A DNA stretch of 64,000 nt, from positions 1,302,001-1,366,000 of the forward strand of contig JADJXS010000001.1 in NCBI GenBank assembly GCA_016710275.1. The letters are read 5' to 3'. Under the pieces are notes generated by a model. It saw only the letters and a program-made list of their open reading frames with translations. It made no database searches and had not been told where the DNA came from. The stretch comes from Phycisphaerales bacterium. GTDB lineage: Bacteria; Planctomycetota; Phycisphaerae; UBA1845; Fen-1342. The position numbers and the translations under genes were made by a program. Positions 7,950 through 16,878 of this stretch are shown one piece after another. Within the stretch, counting starts at the first letter, position 1; each line of letters starts with the position of its first letter.

Positions 7950-9379
7950 GCGAGGCCAAGGTACAGGTTGAGCGGCTCACCAAGCGCTTCCGCATGTACG
8001 CGCGGCCCGCGGCGCGGCTGGCGGAGTGGCTGAGCTTCGGCGCGGTCACGCGCCACACGCTCTTTACCGCGCTGGAAGACGTCTCCTTCTCGATGAAAAG
8101 CGGCGAGTTCTTCGGTGTCATCGGGCCGAACGGGTCGGGCAAGAGCACGCTGCTCAAGATTCTCACGCGCGTGATGTTTCCGACCAGCGGCTCCTTCCGC
8201 ATCGAAGGCCGGGTCACCAGCCTGCTGGAGCTGGGCACGGGCTTTTCGCCGGAGCTGTCCGGCCGCGCGAATATCGCCAAGAGCGCCCGCCTGCTGGGAT
8301 TTGATGAGGCGTATGTGCGGACGCGGCAGGAGGAGATGATCGCATTCGCCGACATCCACGCCTACATCGATCAGCCGATCAAGTTCTATTCGTCGGGAAT
8401 GCTGGTGCGTCTGGCATTCGCGATTTTCGCGCACGTCGAGCCGGACGTGTTCATCATCGATGAAGCGCTCTCCGTCGGCGATGTGTACTTCGCCCAGAAG
8501 TGCTTCCAGCGCATCGACCAGATGCGCGCCCGCGGCTGCACCGTCCTGTTCGTCAGCCACGACCTCGGTGCGATCCGCAAATACTGCGATCAGGCCTTGT
8601 ACCTGCATCACGGCCGGCCGCGCTTTCTCGGTGACGCGCGCGCCGCCACCGACGTCTACCTGGAGGCGATGTCGCCCGGCGGCGCCGCCCGCAACCTCGC
8701 GCCGCGCGAAGCGGCCGCCGACGTCGGCGGCGCGGCCGTCGCACCCGGCAGCGCCGCGCCCGGAGCGACAGGATCCGCGGCGATGCTCGAGCGCTGCACC
8801 GCCATGCGCTCCGAGCTTCCCGCGCGACTGGCCGATGTCTTTGACGAGAGCGCCCTGGCGCGGGTGGCGGCGTTCGTCGGCGGTCGGATCGGAACCGGGG
8901 CGGTCGAGATCGTCGCGGTGCGCGTCAGCGCCGCGGACGGTGCGCCGCGCGAGCACTTCGGCCGCGACGAGCGCTTCGTCGTGGACGTGCTGGCCCGCGT
9001 CCGCGACAACGTCGAACGCGCCACCGTCAGCCTGCAGGTCACCAACCGCCTCGGCGTCGTCGTCTGGGGCACGAATCAGCACCTGTTGCAGCGGCGCACC
9101 ATCCGGCTGCGCGCCGGCACCTGGAGCCACGCGCGGTTCGTGGTCGGTCCGGGGCTGGGCGTCGATGAGCACACGCTCGACGTGGGCTTCGGCGATGCGA
9201 CGGGGGAGGGGCACGTCTTCGATCGGCTCACCGCCGTCGCGCGCGTGCAGGTGCTGGCCGAGGGGGCGGCGGATTTCGTCGGCGCAGCGCGGCTGCCGTG
9301 CGAGTGCGACGTGTCGGCTTATGAGCCGCGGCCGGCGGCAGCGGCGTTGTCCGCCGCGTCGTCAGCGCCGAATCGATAG
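7946..9379 (+). CDS. Polysaccharide ABC exporter ATPase with carbohydrate-binding C-terminus (Wzt/TagH type)
   Basis: The N-terminal 235 residues are a complete ABC ATPase: GPNGSGKSTLLKIL (Walker A), LGTGFSPELSGRANI as in Wzt/TagH proteins, YSSGMLVRLAFA (signature region), VFIIDEALSVGD (Walker B) and SHDLG (switch His). A Pro/Ala-rich linker leads to a beta-rich domain at about residues 310-460 (EIVAVRVSAADGAPR, VSLQVTNRLGVVVWGTN). This resembles the Wzt C-terminal domain that binds the modified non-reducing end of the glycan. That fits a cap added by the methyltransferase-like neighbour. Its last 61 bases overlap the convergent membrane gene. Confidence 0.92.
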   Translation: MSEAKVQVERLTKRFRMYARPAARLAEWLSFGAVTRHTLFTALEDVSFSMKSGEFFGVIGPNGSGKSTLLKILTRVMFPTSGSFRIEGRVTSLLELGTGFSPELSGRANIAKSARLLGFDEAYVRTRQEEMIAFADIHAYIDQPIKFYSSGMLVRLAFAIFAHVEPDVFIIDEALSVGDVYFAQKCFQRIDQMRARGCTVLFVSHDLGAIRKYCDQALYLHHGRPRFLGDARAATDVYLEAMSPGGAARNLAPREAAADVGGAAVAPGSAAPGATGSAAMLERCTAMRSELPARLADVFDESALARVAAFVGGRIGTGAVEIVAVRVSAADGAPREHFGRDERFVVDVLARVRDNVERATVSLQVTNRLGVVVWGTNQHLLQRRTIRLRAGTWSHARFVVGPGLGVDEHTLDVGFGDATGEGHVFDRLTAVARVQVLAEGAADFVGAARLPCECDVSAYEPRPAAAALSAASSAPNR

Positions 9380-11034
9380 ACCTCGATCGTCTGCCAGTTC
9401 AGCTCCGTCCCGCTGCGATCGCGCTTGCGTTGCAGGACGTGCGTGCTTCGCTCCGCCGTTCCGAGCTTCTCACTCAGCGCCGCCACATGAGCTTCCATCG
9501 AACCGCCGTCGAAGTGCTTCTCGAATTCCGCTCCCCCGAAGAACAGCGCCCACGTTGTTCCATGCGCATCGCGAACGGCGGCCGCCGGCGGCGCCCACAG
9601 AATGCGGCCGCGCTGCGGATCGAGCGCGCGGGTGTCCGGCGCGAGCGCCTCTCCGGCGCTGCGCAGCTTCGGCTCGACGAAGAGCGACAGGTAGTAGATG
9701 AATTGTGCGCCGTCGCCGCGCCAGGGCTGGATGAAGGGCAGTTCTCCGCCCGGTTGCAGTGCATTGAGCACGATGACGCGATCATTCGGGCGAATGTCCT
9801 CCGCGAGCGCCCGGATGGCGCGCCGTGCTTCGAAATTCGCCCGCTTCTTGTAGGGGGTGATCGCGTCCATCACGATCAGCACCGGCGCGATGGCGCATAG
9901 CCCCATCGCGGCGAGCTGCACGCCGCGCCGCCGCGCCGCCGGCCGCAGCCACGCGCGCAGCGCCGTCAGCAGCCCGACGCCGGCGAGCAGGCAGAAGGAC
10001 GGCGCGAGGTACATCGACGTGCGCACCGTGCTGCCGTACGGGTACTTTTCCAGCGCCGCCGCGACCAGGTTGAACGGCAGCGCCGACAGCAGCAGAACCA
10101 GCAGCGGCCGGTTTGTGCGCCACAGCCGTACCGCGCCGATCACGATCAGCGTCGCGGTAAGAATGCTGCCGCCGTTCTTCGCCCCGACCGGGTAGGCCAC
10201 CAGGTTGCCGACGTGCGTCGAAATCAGCCACCACGGCAGCAGCCACGGCTTGCGGATCGGCGGAAAGGACTCGTCCCACATCTGCGTGGCGGTGATGCCG
10301 ACGGCGGCCGCGGCGTGCGGCCGGGCGTAGGCAAAGTACATCCACGTGAAACTCGCCAGCGCGATTGCGCCAATTGACGCGATTGCGAGCCAATTCGCGC
10401 TATTCCACGATCGCAGGCGGCAGATCGCGAGCGTGGACACGATCCCGGCCAGCAGAAACGCCGACGGGTAGGAGCACCACGGCGCCAGTGCGGCGCCGAT
10501 TGCGAGCAGAATCCAGCCGATTGGCGACTGTGGGCGCTTCAGGACGCTCGCCGCCGTCAATAAGAGCCACAGTGCGACCAGCAGGTCGGTGGAGTAGGGC
10601 TTGCACTCGACGGCGTGGCGGATCGGATAATAGGCCGGCGCCAGGAGGGCCAGCGCCAGCAGGGCCGAGCGGGTGTCCACCTGCGTGCGACAGAATCGCC
10701 AGAAAAGCCACAATGCAGCGATTCCGGCGGCAGTGGGCAGCAGGCGCAGGGCGTGTTCATCGAGACCCGCCACAAGCGTGACGCCCAGTGTCGCCCACAT
10801 GTAGCCGATCGGCACGATCTGGCGGTAGGTGAGCGGTTCGAGCATTTCTGCAAACCCGCGCGCCAGGAAGTCGACGGCGACGAATGCCTCGTCGCCCCAA
10901 AGGGGGAAATTCAGCCAATATCGCGCAAGCCGCGCCAGAATCCCGCAGGCCAGCGCAATCAGAAGCAGGGTTCGCAAGCGCGGACCGCCGGGGGAAAGGC
11001 GCGTTCTGGCGCATTTGGTTGCCGACGGTTGCAT
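9319..11034 (-). CDS. GT39-like membrane glycosyltransferase
   Basis: This 571-residue polytopic protein has about eleven hydrophobic segments. The first external loop reads FPLWGDEAFVAVDFL, the acidic pair expected in GT39/PMT-type lipid-linked sugar transferases. A soluble domain of about 180 residues at the C-terminus contains NDRVIVLNALQPGGELPF. It faces the exporter operon and shares its 3' end with the ATPase. No ribosome binding site precedes the ATG; instead TAGGAT lies six bases upstream, so the message may be leaderless. Confidence 0.65.
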   Translation of the reverse strand: MQPSATKCARTRLSPGGPRLRTLLLIALACGILARLARYWLNFPLWGDEAFVAVDFLARGFAEMLEPLTYRQIVPIGYMWATLGVTLVAGLDEHALRLLPTAAGIAALWLFWRFCRTQVDTRSALLALALLAPAYYPIRHAVECKPYSTDLLVALWLLLTAASVLKRPQSPIGWILLAIGAALAPWCSYPSAFLLAGIVSTLAICRLRSWNSANWLAIASIGAIALASFTWMYFAYARPHAAAAVGITATQMWDESFPPIRKPWLLPWWLISTHVGNLVAYPVGAKNGGSILTATLIVIGAVRLWRTNRPLLVLLLSALPFNLVAAALEKYPYGSTVRTSMYLAPSFCLLAGVGLLTALRAWLRPAARRRGVQLAAMGLCAIAPVLIVMDAITPYKKRANFEARRAIRALAEDIRPNDRVIVLNALQPGGELPFIQPWRGDGAQFIYYLSLFVEPKLRSAGEALAPDTRALDPQRGRILWAPPAAAVRDAHGTTWALFFGGAEFEKHFDGGSMEAHVAALSEKLGTAERSTHVLQRKRDRSGTELNWQTIEVYRFGADDAADNAAAAGRGS

Positions 11035-11105
11035 TCGGGCATCCTACTTGCGCGGCCGGGACGGAGGGGGGGCAGGCGGGCCGCGGGCGCGTAGAATTCG
11101 CGGCG

Positions 11106-12125
11106 ATGAATGCCGCCTATTCACACATTGCGCCGTGGTTGAAGCGATTTGAGCGCCCGTTGCTGCTTTCTCACCAGCGCCCGGACGGGGACGCGCTGGG
11201 GACGCTGGCCGGCTGCGCGGCGGTGCTGTCGGAATTGGGGCTTTCGGCGCAATGCGCGCTATTTGACGACTTTCCGCGTCGATACGAGATTATTCGCGGC
11301 GCAGCGGCGTGGAAGAGCTGGGGTGCGGATGGCGCTGCGCTGCGGGCGGATTGCGACTGCGTGGTGGTGGTGGATACCTGCTCGTATGCCCAGTTGGAGC
11401 CGGCGGCGGAATTTTTGCGCGGCGGGCCGCCGACGATGGTGCTGGATCATCACGCGACGTCGGACGACCTCGGCGTGCGGCCGCAGGACTTCCGGCTGAT
11501 TGATGCGACGGCCGGGGCGGCGAGCCTGATCGTGGAGGAGTGGACCGCGGCGGCGGGGCTATTGTCGGCGCGGGCGGCAGTGGCGCTGTATGTGGGGCTG
11601 GCGACGGACACGGGGTGGTTTCGCTTCTCGAATGCGGATGCGCGGGTGTTTGCGTCGGCGGCTCGGTTGTGCGCAGCGGGGGTGCGGCCGGCGGAATTGT
11701 ACGAGGCGCTGTATCAGCAGGATCCGGAAGCGCGGCTGCGATTGACGGCGCGGATGCTCGGCGGGATGCGCGTGCTGGCCGGCGGGCGGCTGGTGGTGCT
11801 GGAGGTGCGACAGAGCGACTTGAAGGTGTGTGGGGCGGACGCGGGGATGACGGAGGACCTGGTCAACGAAGCGTCGCGAATGGCGGGGGTGGAGGCGACG
11901 GTGCTGTTCAACGAGTCGGAAGACGGGGTGATTCGCGTGAACCTGCGAAGCCGGCGGTGGGTGGACGTGGCGGCGATTGCGCGTCAGTTCGGCGGCGGAG
12001 GGCATGTGCGCGCGGCGGGGGCGCGGCAGCGCGGGGAATGGGGCGACGTGACGCGGCGCGTGATTGAGGCGGTGGAGGCGGCGCTTGCGAAGGGGTCGCC
12101 GGCGGAGGCGCCCGCGCCGGAATGA
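11106..12125 (+). CDS. nrnA: DHH-family oligoribonuclease / pAp phosphatase (NrnA-like)
   Basis: The 339-residue protein has the complete DHH/DHHA1 set: SHQRPDGDALGTL (motif I, metal ligands), VVVVDTC (motif II), TMVLDHHATSDD (motif III, the DHH itself), and GLATDTGWFRFSN (motif IV). RQFGGGGHVRAAGARQ near residue 305 is the DHHA1 GGGHxxAAG substrate loop. NrnA proteins degrade 2-5 nt RNA and dephosphorylate pAp to AMP in the cytoplasm. The ATG at 11106 follows TAGAAT by eight bases with no ribosome binding site. The upstream frame stays open but contains no conserved sequence. Confidence 0.9.
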   Translation: MNAAYSHIAPWLKRFERPLLLSHQRPDGDALGTLAGCAAVLSELGLSAQCALFDDFPRRYEIIRGAAAWKSWGADGAALRADCDCVVVVDTCSYAQLEPAAEFLRGGPPTMVLDHHATSDDLGVRPQDFRLIDATAGAASLIVEEWTAAAGLLSARAAVALYVGLATDTGWFRFSNADARVFASAARLCAAGVRPAELYEALYQQDPEARLRLTARMLGGMRVLAGGRLVVLEVRQSDLKVCGADAGMTEDLVNEASRMAGVEATVLFNESEDGVIRVNLRSRRWVDVAAIARQFGGGGHVRAAGARQRGEWGDVTRRVIEAVEAALAKGSPAEAPAPE

Positions 12126-12134
12126 AGGGCGGGC

Positions 12135-13292
12135 TTAGCGGTGCGGGGGGATGTTGCGATAGAGATCGTCGAGGCGCGCGACCATTTCGCGCCAGTCAAA
12201 TTCGCGCAGGCACCATGCGCGGCCCTCCGCCCCGAGCCGCGCGCGAAGCGGCGGGTCCGCGGACAGCGCGCACAGGGCGTCCGCGAAGGCGGCTTCGTCG
12301 CCGAGGCGGATCAAGCGCCCGGTGCGGCCGTCGAGCAGAACTTCCGGGGTTCCGTCGATGTCGAAGGCGACGGCGGGCACACCGGTGAGCAGCGCCTGCA
12401 CGACCGCGCGGGGCAGCCCCTCCCACTGCGAAGCGTGGGCGAGGATGTCGAAGCCGCGCAGCAGGCGCGGGATGGCCGCGGGTGGAACGAGGCCGACCAG
12501 CGTCGTTCGCGCGGTGAGGCCGAGGCGCTGCAGCTCGGCTTCGTAGCGCGGGCGGGCGGAGCCGTCGCCGACCCAGACGAAGTGCAGGCGCGGGTCGCGC
12601 GACGCGGCGCGGGCCATGATCGGCAGAAGTTGCTCATAGCCCTTGCGCAGGAAGAGGCGGGCGATCGTGCCGACCACGACGGCGTTGGGCGGCACGCGCC
12701 ACTCGGCGCGGACGCTGTCGCGCTCGCCGGCATCGGGGTGGAAGTGATCGACCTCCATTCCCGATCGGATGGTGGACATGCGGTCGGCGCGGCCGACGCC
12801 GGCGGCGAGCATCTGCCGGCCCATGGCATCGGCCACGTTGACGATGTGGTCGCAGCAGCGCGCGGCGCGGCGCTCCAGCGCGGCGTAAAGCGCCCGCACC
12901 GGCCAGGATTGCGTGCGGTTGAAGCTCATGCCGTGGACCGTGTGGATGATGCGCGGCACGCCGGCGCGGGCGGCGGCGAAGCGGCCGAGGATTCCGGCCT
13001 TGCTGCTGTGGGTGTGAACGACGTCGGGGCGGAGCTGCTCGAAGAGGCGGGTCAGTTCACGCATGGCGCGGACGTCGCACCAGGGGTTGACGCTGCGGAT
13101 CAACTCCGGGACTTCGATGAGCGCGTATCGGCCGGCGCGGACGCGCGGAAGGAGGCTGCCCTCGGGGCCGTGGGTGGGGCCGCTGATGAGCGTGACGCGG
13201 TGGCCGAGTTCGGAGAGGCCCTCGCAGGAGAGGAGGGTGTTTTCCTGGGCACCGCCGATGATGAGGCGCGTGATGACGTGGCAGATGTGCAT
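12135..13292 (-). CDS. GT4-family glycosyltransferase
   Basis: This 385-residue enzyme has the GT-B pattern: MHICHVITRLIIGGAQENTL at the N-terminus, VVHTHSSKAGILGRFAAARAG in the acceptor domain, VVGTIARLFLRKGYEQLLP at the start of the donor domain, and ASQWEGLPRAVVQALLTGVP, with the retaining-enzyme E-x7 motif. The start was set where homology begins; the frame runs open for 72 further codons into repeat-containing DNA. It converges on nrnA with a nine-base gap. It is probably a cell-envelope or exopolysaccharide transferase; the sugar is unknown. Confidence 0.87.
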   Translation of the reverse strand: MHICHVITRLIIGGAQENTLLSCEGLSELGHRVTLISGPTHGPEGSLLPRVRAGRYALIEVPELIRSVNPWCDVRAMRELTRLFEQLRPDVVHTHSSKAGILGRFAAARAGVPRIIHTVHGMSFNRTQSWPVRALYAALERRAARCCDHIVNVADAMGRQMLAAGVGRADRMSTIRSGMEVDHFHPDAGERDSVRAEWRVPPNAVVVGTIARLFLRKGYEQLLPIMARAASRDPRLHFVWVGDGSARPRYEAELQRLGLTARTTLVGLVPPAAIPRLLRGFDILAHASQWEGLPRAVVQALLTGVPAVAFDIDGTPEVLLDGRTGRLIRLGDEAAFADALCALSADPPLRARLGAEGRAWCLREFDWREMVARLDDLYRNIPPHR

Positions 13293-13758
13293 GTTGGGTG
13301 CTTCCGTCGCGGATCGTAGCGGGGGATGGACGTGGTCGGGGCGGTTCAGGCGGGCGGCTTTTGAAATGGGGTGAATCAGGGGCCGGCTGCGCATGCGGTG
13401 AGGTGGTGGAGCGAATGGTGCGCTTCCTCTGCCCCTTCGGGGCAGGCGTGCGGGGCGTCGGGTTCCACGGGTTCCGCTTCGCCCGGCTGCCGCCGGGCGG
13501 CGCTCCACCCGTGGCTACACCCGGGCACCCCTGCCGGGGTGCGAATGCGGGGGGACGAGAGCGGATGGGGGGCGGGGCGATACACCGGGGATCGTATTGA
13601 CATGGTGACTGGTGGAACGGGGGTGGAGCAAAGCGGGGCCTTGAGCAAGACGGGGCCTTATTGGAATCGCCGGGATGACCGCCCGGCACCCCGGCCGGGG
13701 TGGAAATGCCGGGGGGCCGCGGTATTGGCGGCGGCGGGCTTCCGCCGATAACGTCTGT
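13293..13758. repeat. Gene-free region with a cluster of palindromes
   Basis: No protein gene is supported between the divergent GT4 and phosphofructokinase genes. The stretch is packed with hairpins. CTGCCCC/GGGGCAG lies at 13429-13445. GCCCGGC/GCCGGGC at 13481-13498 is enclosed by an outer stem CCACGGGT/ACCCGTGG at 13465-13514. GCACCCC/GGGGTGC lies at 13525-13542, and a related perfect palindrome at 13687-13702. After the last two, a similar GRAATGC tail follows. This layout resembles REP- or MITE-like intergenic elements. Confidence 0.55.
13725..13752 (+). promoter_or_regulatory. Putative promoter of the phosphofructokinase gene
   Basis: TTGGCG at 13725-13730 and GATAAC at 13747-13752 are separated by 16 bases. 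The hexamer ends six bases before the ATG at 13759, so the transcript would begin at or next to the start codon. No ribosome binding site is present. This is a pattern match only. Confidence 0.4.
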
Positions 13759-14928
13759 ATGAGCACGAACATGACGCAAGCGGTTGTGCAGCGCGGGGCG
13801 GCGGCTGCGCAGGGAGCAAACGCGGTGACGGCGCGCGAGGTTCAGCGGATCGGGATTCTCACGGGCGGGGGGGATTGCCCGGGGTTGAACGCGGTCATCC
13901 GGGTGGTGACGAAGGCGGCGATCAACAAGCTCGGGATCGACGTGATCGGCGTCGAGGATGGGTTTTTTGGACTGATCCGCAATCGCATGCATCCGCTGCT
14001 GCTCGACGACGTGTCGAACATCATTACGCGCGGCGGGACGATTCTGGGGACGAGCAACTCGGCGGATCCATCGCGCTTCGCGGTGGGGAAGGATGCGAGC
14101 GGCAAGACGATCTACGAAGACGTGACCAAACGGATCGTGGAGCACGTGCACGACCGGCACATCGACTGCCTGATCTGCATCGGCGGCGACGGCACGATGA
14201 CGGGCGCGTCGAACCTGATCCGGCACGGGATTCCGTGCATCGGGGTGCCCAAGACGATCGACAACGACCTGATGCACACGGACATCACGTTCGGCTTTTC
14301 GACGGCGGTGCAGACGGCCAGCGATTGCCTGGACAAGATCCACTCGACCGCGTCGAGCCATCATCGCGTGATGATCGTCGAGTTGATGGGGCGGAATGCG
14401 GGCTGGATCACGCTTGCGGCGGGGCTGGCGACGGGGGCGGACGTGGTGCTGATTCCGGAGATTCCCTATTCGCTGGATTCGGTGTGCGAGACGTGCATGA
14501 CGCGCTCGCGGCGCGGAAAGCGGTTCACGCTGGTGGCGGTGGCGGAGGGGGCGCGACGGGTGGACGGGGAGCGGGTGATCGGCCGGCTGGTGCCGGATTC
14601 GCCGGATCCGGTGCGACTGGGGGGGATCGCCAACGTGCTGTGCAACGAGATTTCGGATCGCACCGGGCTGGAGACGCGGGCGACGATCCTGGGGCACGTG
14701 CAGCGGGGGGGAACGCCGGTGGCGGCGGATCGGGCGCTGGCGACGCTGTTCGGGCACAAGGCGATTCAGCTCGTGGCGACGCGCGAGTTCAACAACGTGG
14801 TGGTGATGCAGCGCGGGGAGACGACGTTCGTGCCGATCGAGTCGGTGGCGGGCCAGCAGCGGCAGGTGCCGCTGGATGATCCGCTGGTGGCGGCGGCGCG
14901 GGCGGTGGGGACGTGCATGGGGGATTGA
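13759..14928 (+). CDS. pfkA: 6-phosphofructokinase
   Basis: This 389-residue enzyme phosphorylates fructose 6-phosphate in glycolysis. It shows LTGGGDCPGLNAVIR (phosphate-donor loop, residues 35-48), IGGDGTMTGAS (141-151), VPKTIDNDL (163-171, with the catalytic Asp) and ELMGRNAGW (208-216). The discriminating positions are Gly in GGDG, as in ATP enzymes, and Lys in PKTIDND, as in pyrophosphate enzymes. This combination occurs in a distinct group usually reported as ATP-dependent. The protein is longer than the classical 320-residue form, with about 25 extra residues at the N-terminus. Confidence 0.92.
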   Translation: MSTNMTQAVVQRGAAAAQGANAVTAREVQRIGILTGGGDCPGLNAVIRVVTKAAINKLGIDVIGVEDGFFGLIRNRMHPLLLDDVSNIITRGGTILGTSNSADPSRFAVGKDASGKTIYEDVTKRIVEHVHDRHIDCLICIGGDGTMTGASNLIRHGIPCIGVPKTIDNDLMHTDITFGFSTAVQTASDCLDKIHSTASSHHRVMIVELMGRNAGWITLAAGLATGADVVLIPEIPYSLDSVCETCMTRSRRGKRFTLVAVAEGARRVDGERVIGRLVPDSPDPVRLGGIANVLCNEISDRTGLETRATILGHVQRGGTPVAADRALATLFGHKAIQLVATREFNNVVVMQRGETTFVPIESVAGQQRQVPLDDPLVAAARAVGTCMGD

Positions 14929-14954
14929 GGGGGCGCGCGCTGTGTGAGCGAAGA

Positions 14955-14986
14955 GCATGCTTACGCTGAGTACAGCGAAAGCATGC
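14955..14986. repeat. Dispersed 32-bp palindrome, copy 1
   Basis: The outer arms are GCATGCTT and AAGCATGC, the inner arms CGCTG and CAGCG, with an A-A mismatch between them and an AGTA loop. The element lies just after the phosphofructokinase stop and is followed by CACCC. Identical or related copies occur at 43181, 43255 and 54302. Confidence 0.85.
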
Positions 14987-15077
14987 CACCCTTAAATCGA
15001 AAGACATGCCGACGCAAAACCGTCGGTGTGGCACCCAACTCCACACGCGGGCGGCGGCGGGGCGTATCATCGCGGCG

Positions 15078-16826
15078 ATGTTGGTGGAAGTTCATGCCGG
15101 CGGGCGGCCGGGGCGACCGGTCGTGCTGCTCCTGCTCGTGTCAGCGGCGCTGGCGTCGTCGCTGGGGCTGGCGTTTTCGCAGGTGGTCGCGAAGCGCGCG
15201 TTGGGGTCGCCGCGGACACTTCCGGGCACGCCGCTGACTTTCCGGGCGCCGGCGCAGTGGACGGCGGATTCGAAGCGGCCGGGCGAGTTCTTTCTCGCGC
15301 TGCATGAGGGGGATCGGGAGGGGCTGGGGCGGATTGAGCGGCGGGTGCGATTCGGCTATCGGCGGCACTCGACGTTTGTGCCGCCGGAGGTGCTGGTTCG
15401 GGCGATGGACCTGAGCTGGCAGGAGCTGGGGCGCTCGTTCGACCCGGCGCCGGCGGTGGTGGCGGGGATTCCGGGGTTGCAGGTCACGCGGCAGAAGCTG
15501 ACGCCGTTTCGAGGACGCATGCTGGCGGTGCAGACGGTGCTGCGCATTGCGTGTACCGCAGCGGGGGAGGAAGTGCTGATCGAGTACACGCCGCTGACGG
15601 ACCTGACCTTTGCCGACGTGGAAATGCTGGATGATCTGTCGCGGGCGATGGTGATCGAGCGCGGCGGTGCGGAGCGCCCGGCGGCGCAGATCATGGACGC
15701 GGCCGGGATTCGGGTGACGATTCCGGCGGGGACGGTGCTGGAGCCGCCGGCGCTGGAGGGAGTGCGCGGCTTTGCGTTTGTCGGGCGGGAGGCGGGGTTG
15801 CCGCGCTTCGCGGTCAATGTCTATCGCACGTGGATGCATGGTTCGCGCGCGCCCACCGACCTGGTGCGGGACTGCGTGGTGGAGCGCTGGCGGGTGCCGG
15901 CGGACCTGATGGAGGTGGAGGAGCAGGAGCGCGGCGACGGCGCGCGGGTGGCGTGGGTCAATGCGCGCGGGCCGCGCAGCACGTTGCACCCGCTGCGCAG
16001 CATCGGCGTGGTGAAGAAGGGGGCGCGGGACGCTGCGCTGGTGCTGGTGCACGCGGACGAGATGTTCCAACGGCAGGCGGATGCGGCGGGCCGGGCGATT
16101 GCGGTCGGGCTGGAGCTTGAGCCGGGGTTTGACGGCGTGCTGGAGGCGGCGGAAGCGGCGGGCGCGGAGTTTCCCCCGCTGCTGCGCGAGCGCGGGGCGG
16201 TGCCGTGGTGGGGCGTGCTGAGGGATGCGGAGGTGTACCTGGGGCAGATCGGCGGTGTGCCGTTCGAACTGCGCAGGCAGCGCGCTGCGCTTTCTCGCGA
16301 TGAGGGTGCGGGGTTTGAGGGGGTGGAGCTGGCGGCGCACGGGTCGAAGCGCGACCTGCTGCAATGGACAGTGGACGGGACGGGCGTGGGCTACAGCGCC
16401 GACTGGGAGCTGGATTTCGGCCCGCCGGGCATGACGCGGCGCATAGAGGTGCGCGAGCGGCGCGGCGCGGAGGGCGGGGCGGTGAAGCGGACTCTCAGCG
16501 CGCGCGGTGCGCGGGGGGATTTGAGCTTCCGGCCGGGGCCGGCGTTTGTGCCGCCGCCGATCGAGTCGTTGATTCCGCTGTATGTGCATTCGAAGGCGGC
16601 CGGGAGCGCCTGGTTGTTTGAGGTTTCCGCGCCGCTGTGCGACTCGACGCGCTTTGTGCTGTTCAGCGCGCTGGGGGAGGATGGGAGCGGAGCGTCGCGG
16701 GTGCTGCTTCAGGATGACGTGGCGCCGGAAGGGGTGATCTTCGAGGTTCGGGAAGGCGTGATGACGGCGATTCGGACGCCGGATGGCGGAGAATTGCGCC
16801 GCGTGGCGGATCGCGGCGGGCCTTGA
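15078..16826 (+). CDS. Hypothetical exported or membrane-anchored protein
   Basis: This 582-residue protein is not recognised. A hydrophobic segment at about residues 15-35 (VVLLLLVSAALASSLGLAF) is an uncleaved anchor or signal peptide. The rest is soluble and rich in beta strands and Arg/Glu. LTFRAPAQWTADSKRPGEF and a second IRVTIPAGTVLEPP suggest two related domains of about 180 residues each, perhaps handling damage or stress terms in an envelope protein, but I see no catalytic motif. TATCAT precedes the ATG by seven bases without a ribosome binding site. Confidence 0.55.
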   Translation: MLVEVHAGGRPGRPVVLLLLVSAALASSLGLAFSQVVAKRALGSPRTLPGTPLTFRAPAQWTADSKRPGEFFLALHEGDREGLGRIERRVRFGYRRHSTFVPPEVLVRAMDLSWQELGRSFDPAPAVVAGIPGLQVTRQKLTPFRGRMLAVQTVLRIACTAAGEEVLIEYTPLTDLTFADVEMLDDLSRAMVIERGGAERPAAQIMDAAGIRVTIPAGTVLEPPALEGVRGFAFVGREAGLPRFAVNVYRTWMHGSRAPTDLVRDCVVERWRVPADLMEVEEQERGDGARVAWVNARGPRSTLHPLRSIGVVKKGARDAALVLVHADEMFQRQADAAGRAIAVGLELEPGFDGVLEAAEAAGAEFPPLLRERGAVPWWGVLRDAEVYLGQIGGVPFELRRQRAALSRDEGAGFEGVELAAHGSKRDLLQWTVDGTGVGYSADWELDFGPPGMTRRIEVRERRGAEGGAVKRTLSARGARGDLSFRPGPAFVPPPIESLIPLYVHSKAAGSAWLFEVSAPLCDSTRFVLFSALGEDGSGASRVLLQDDVAPEGVIFEVREGVMTAIRTPDGGELRRVADRGGP

Positions 16827-16878
16827 CGCGGTTCGATACAATGATGTCGCGCTCCGGTCCCCACGCGCACGGCGAGTC

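Noticed and set aside
13057..14958. A 633-codon minus-strand frame opposite pfkA and the palindrome region
   Set aside because: It is antisense to an unmistakable phosphofructokinase and crosses intergenic repeats. The product is Arg/His/Pro-rich.
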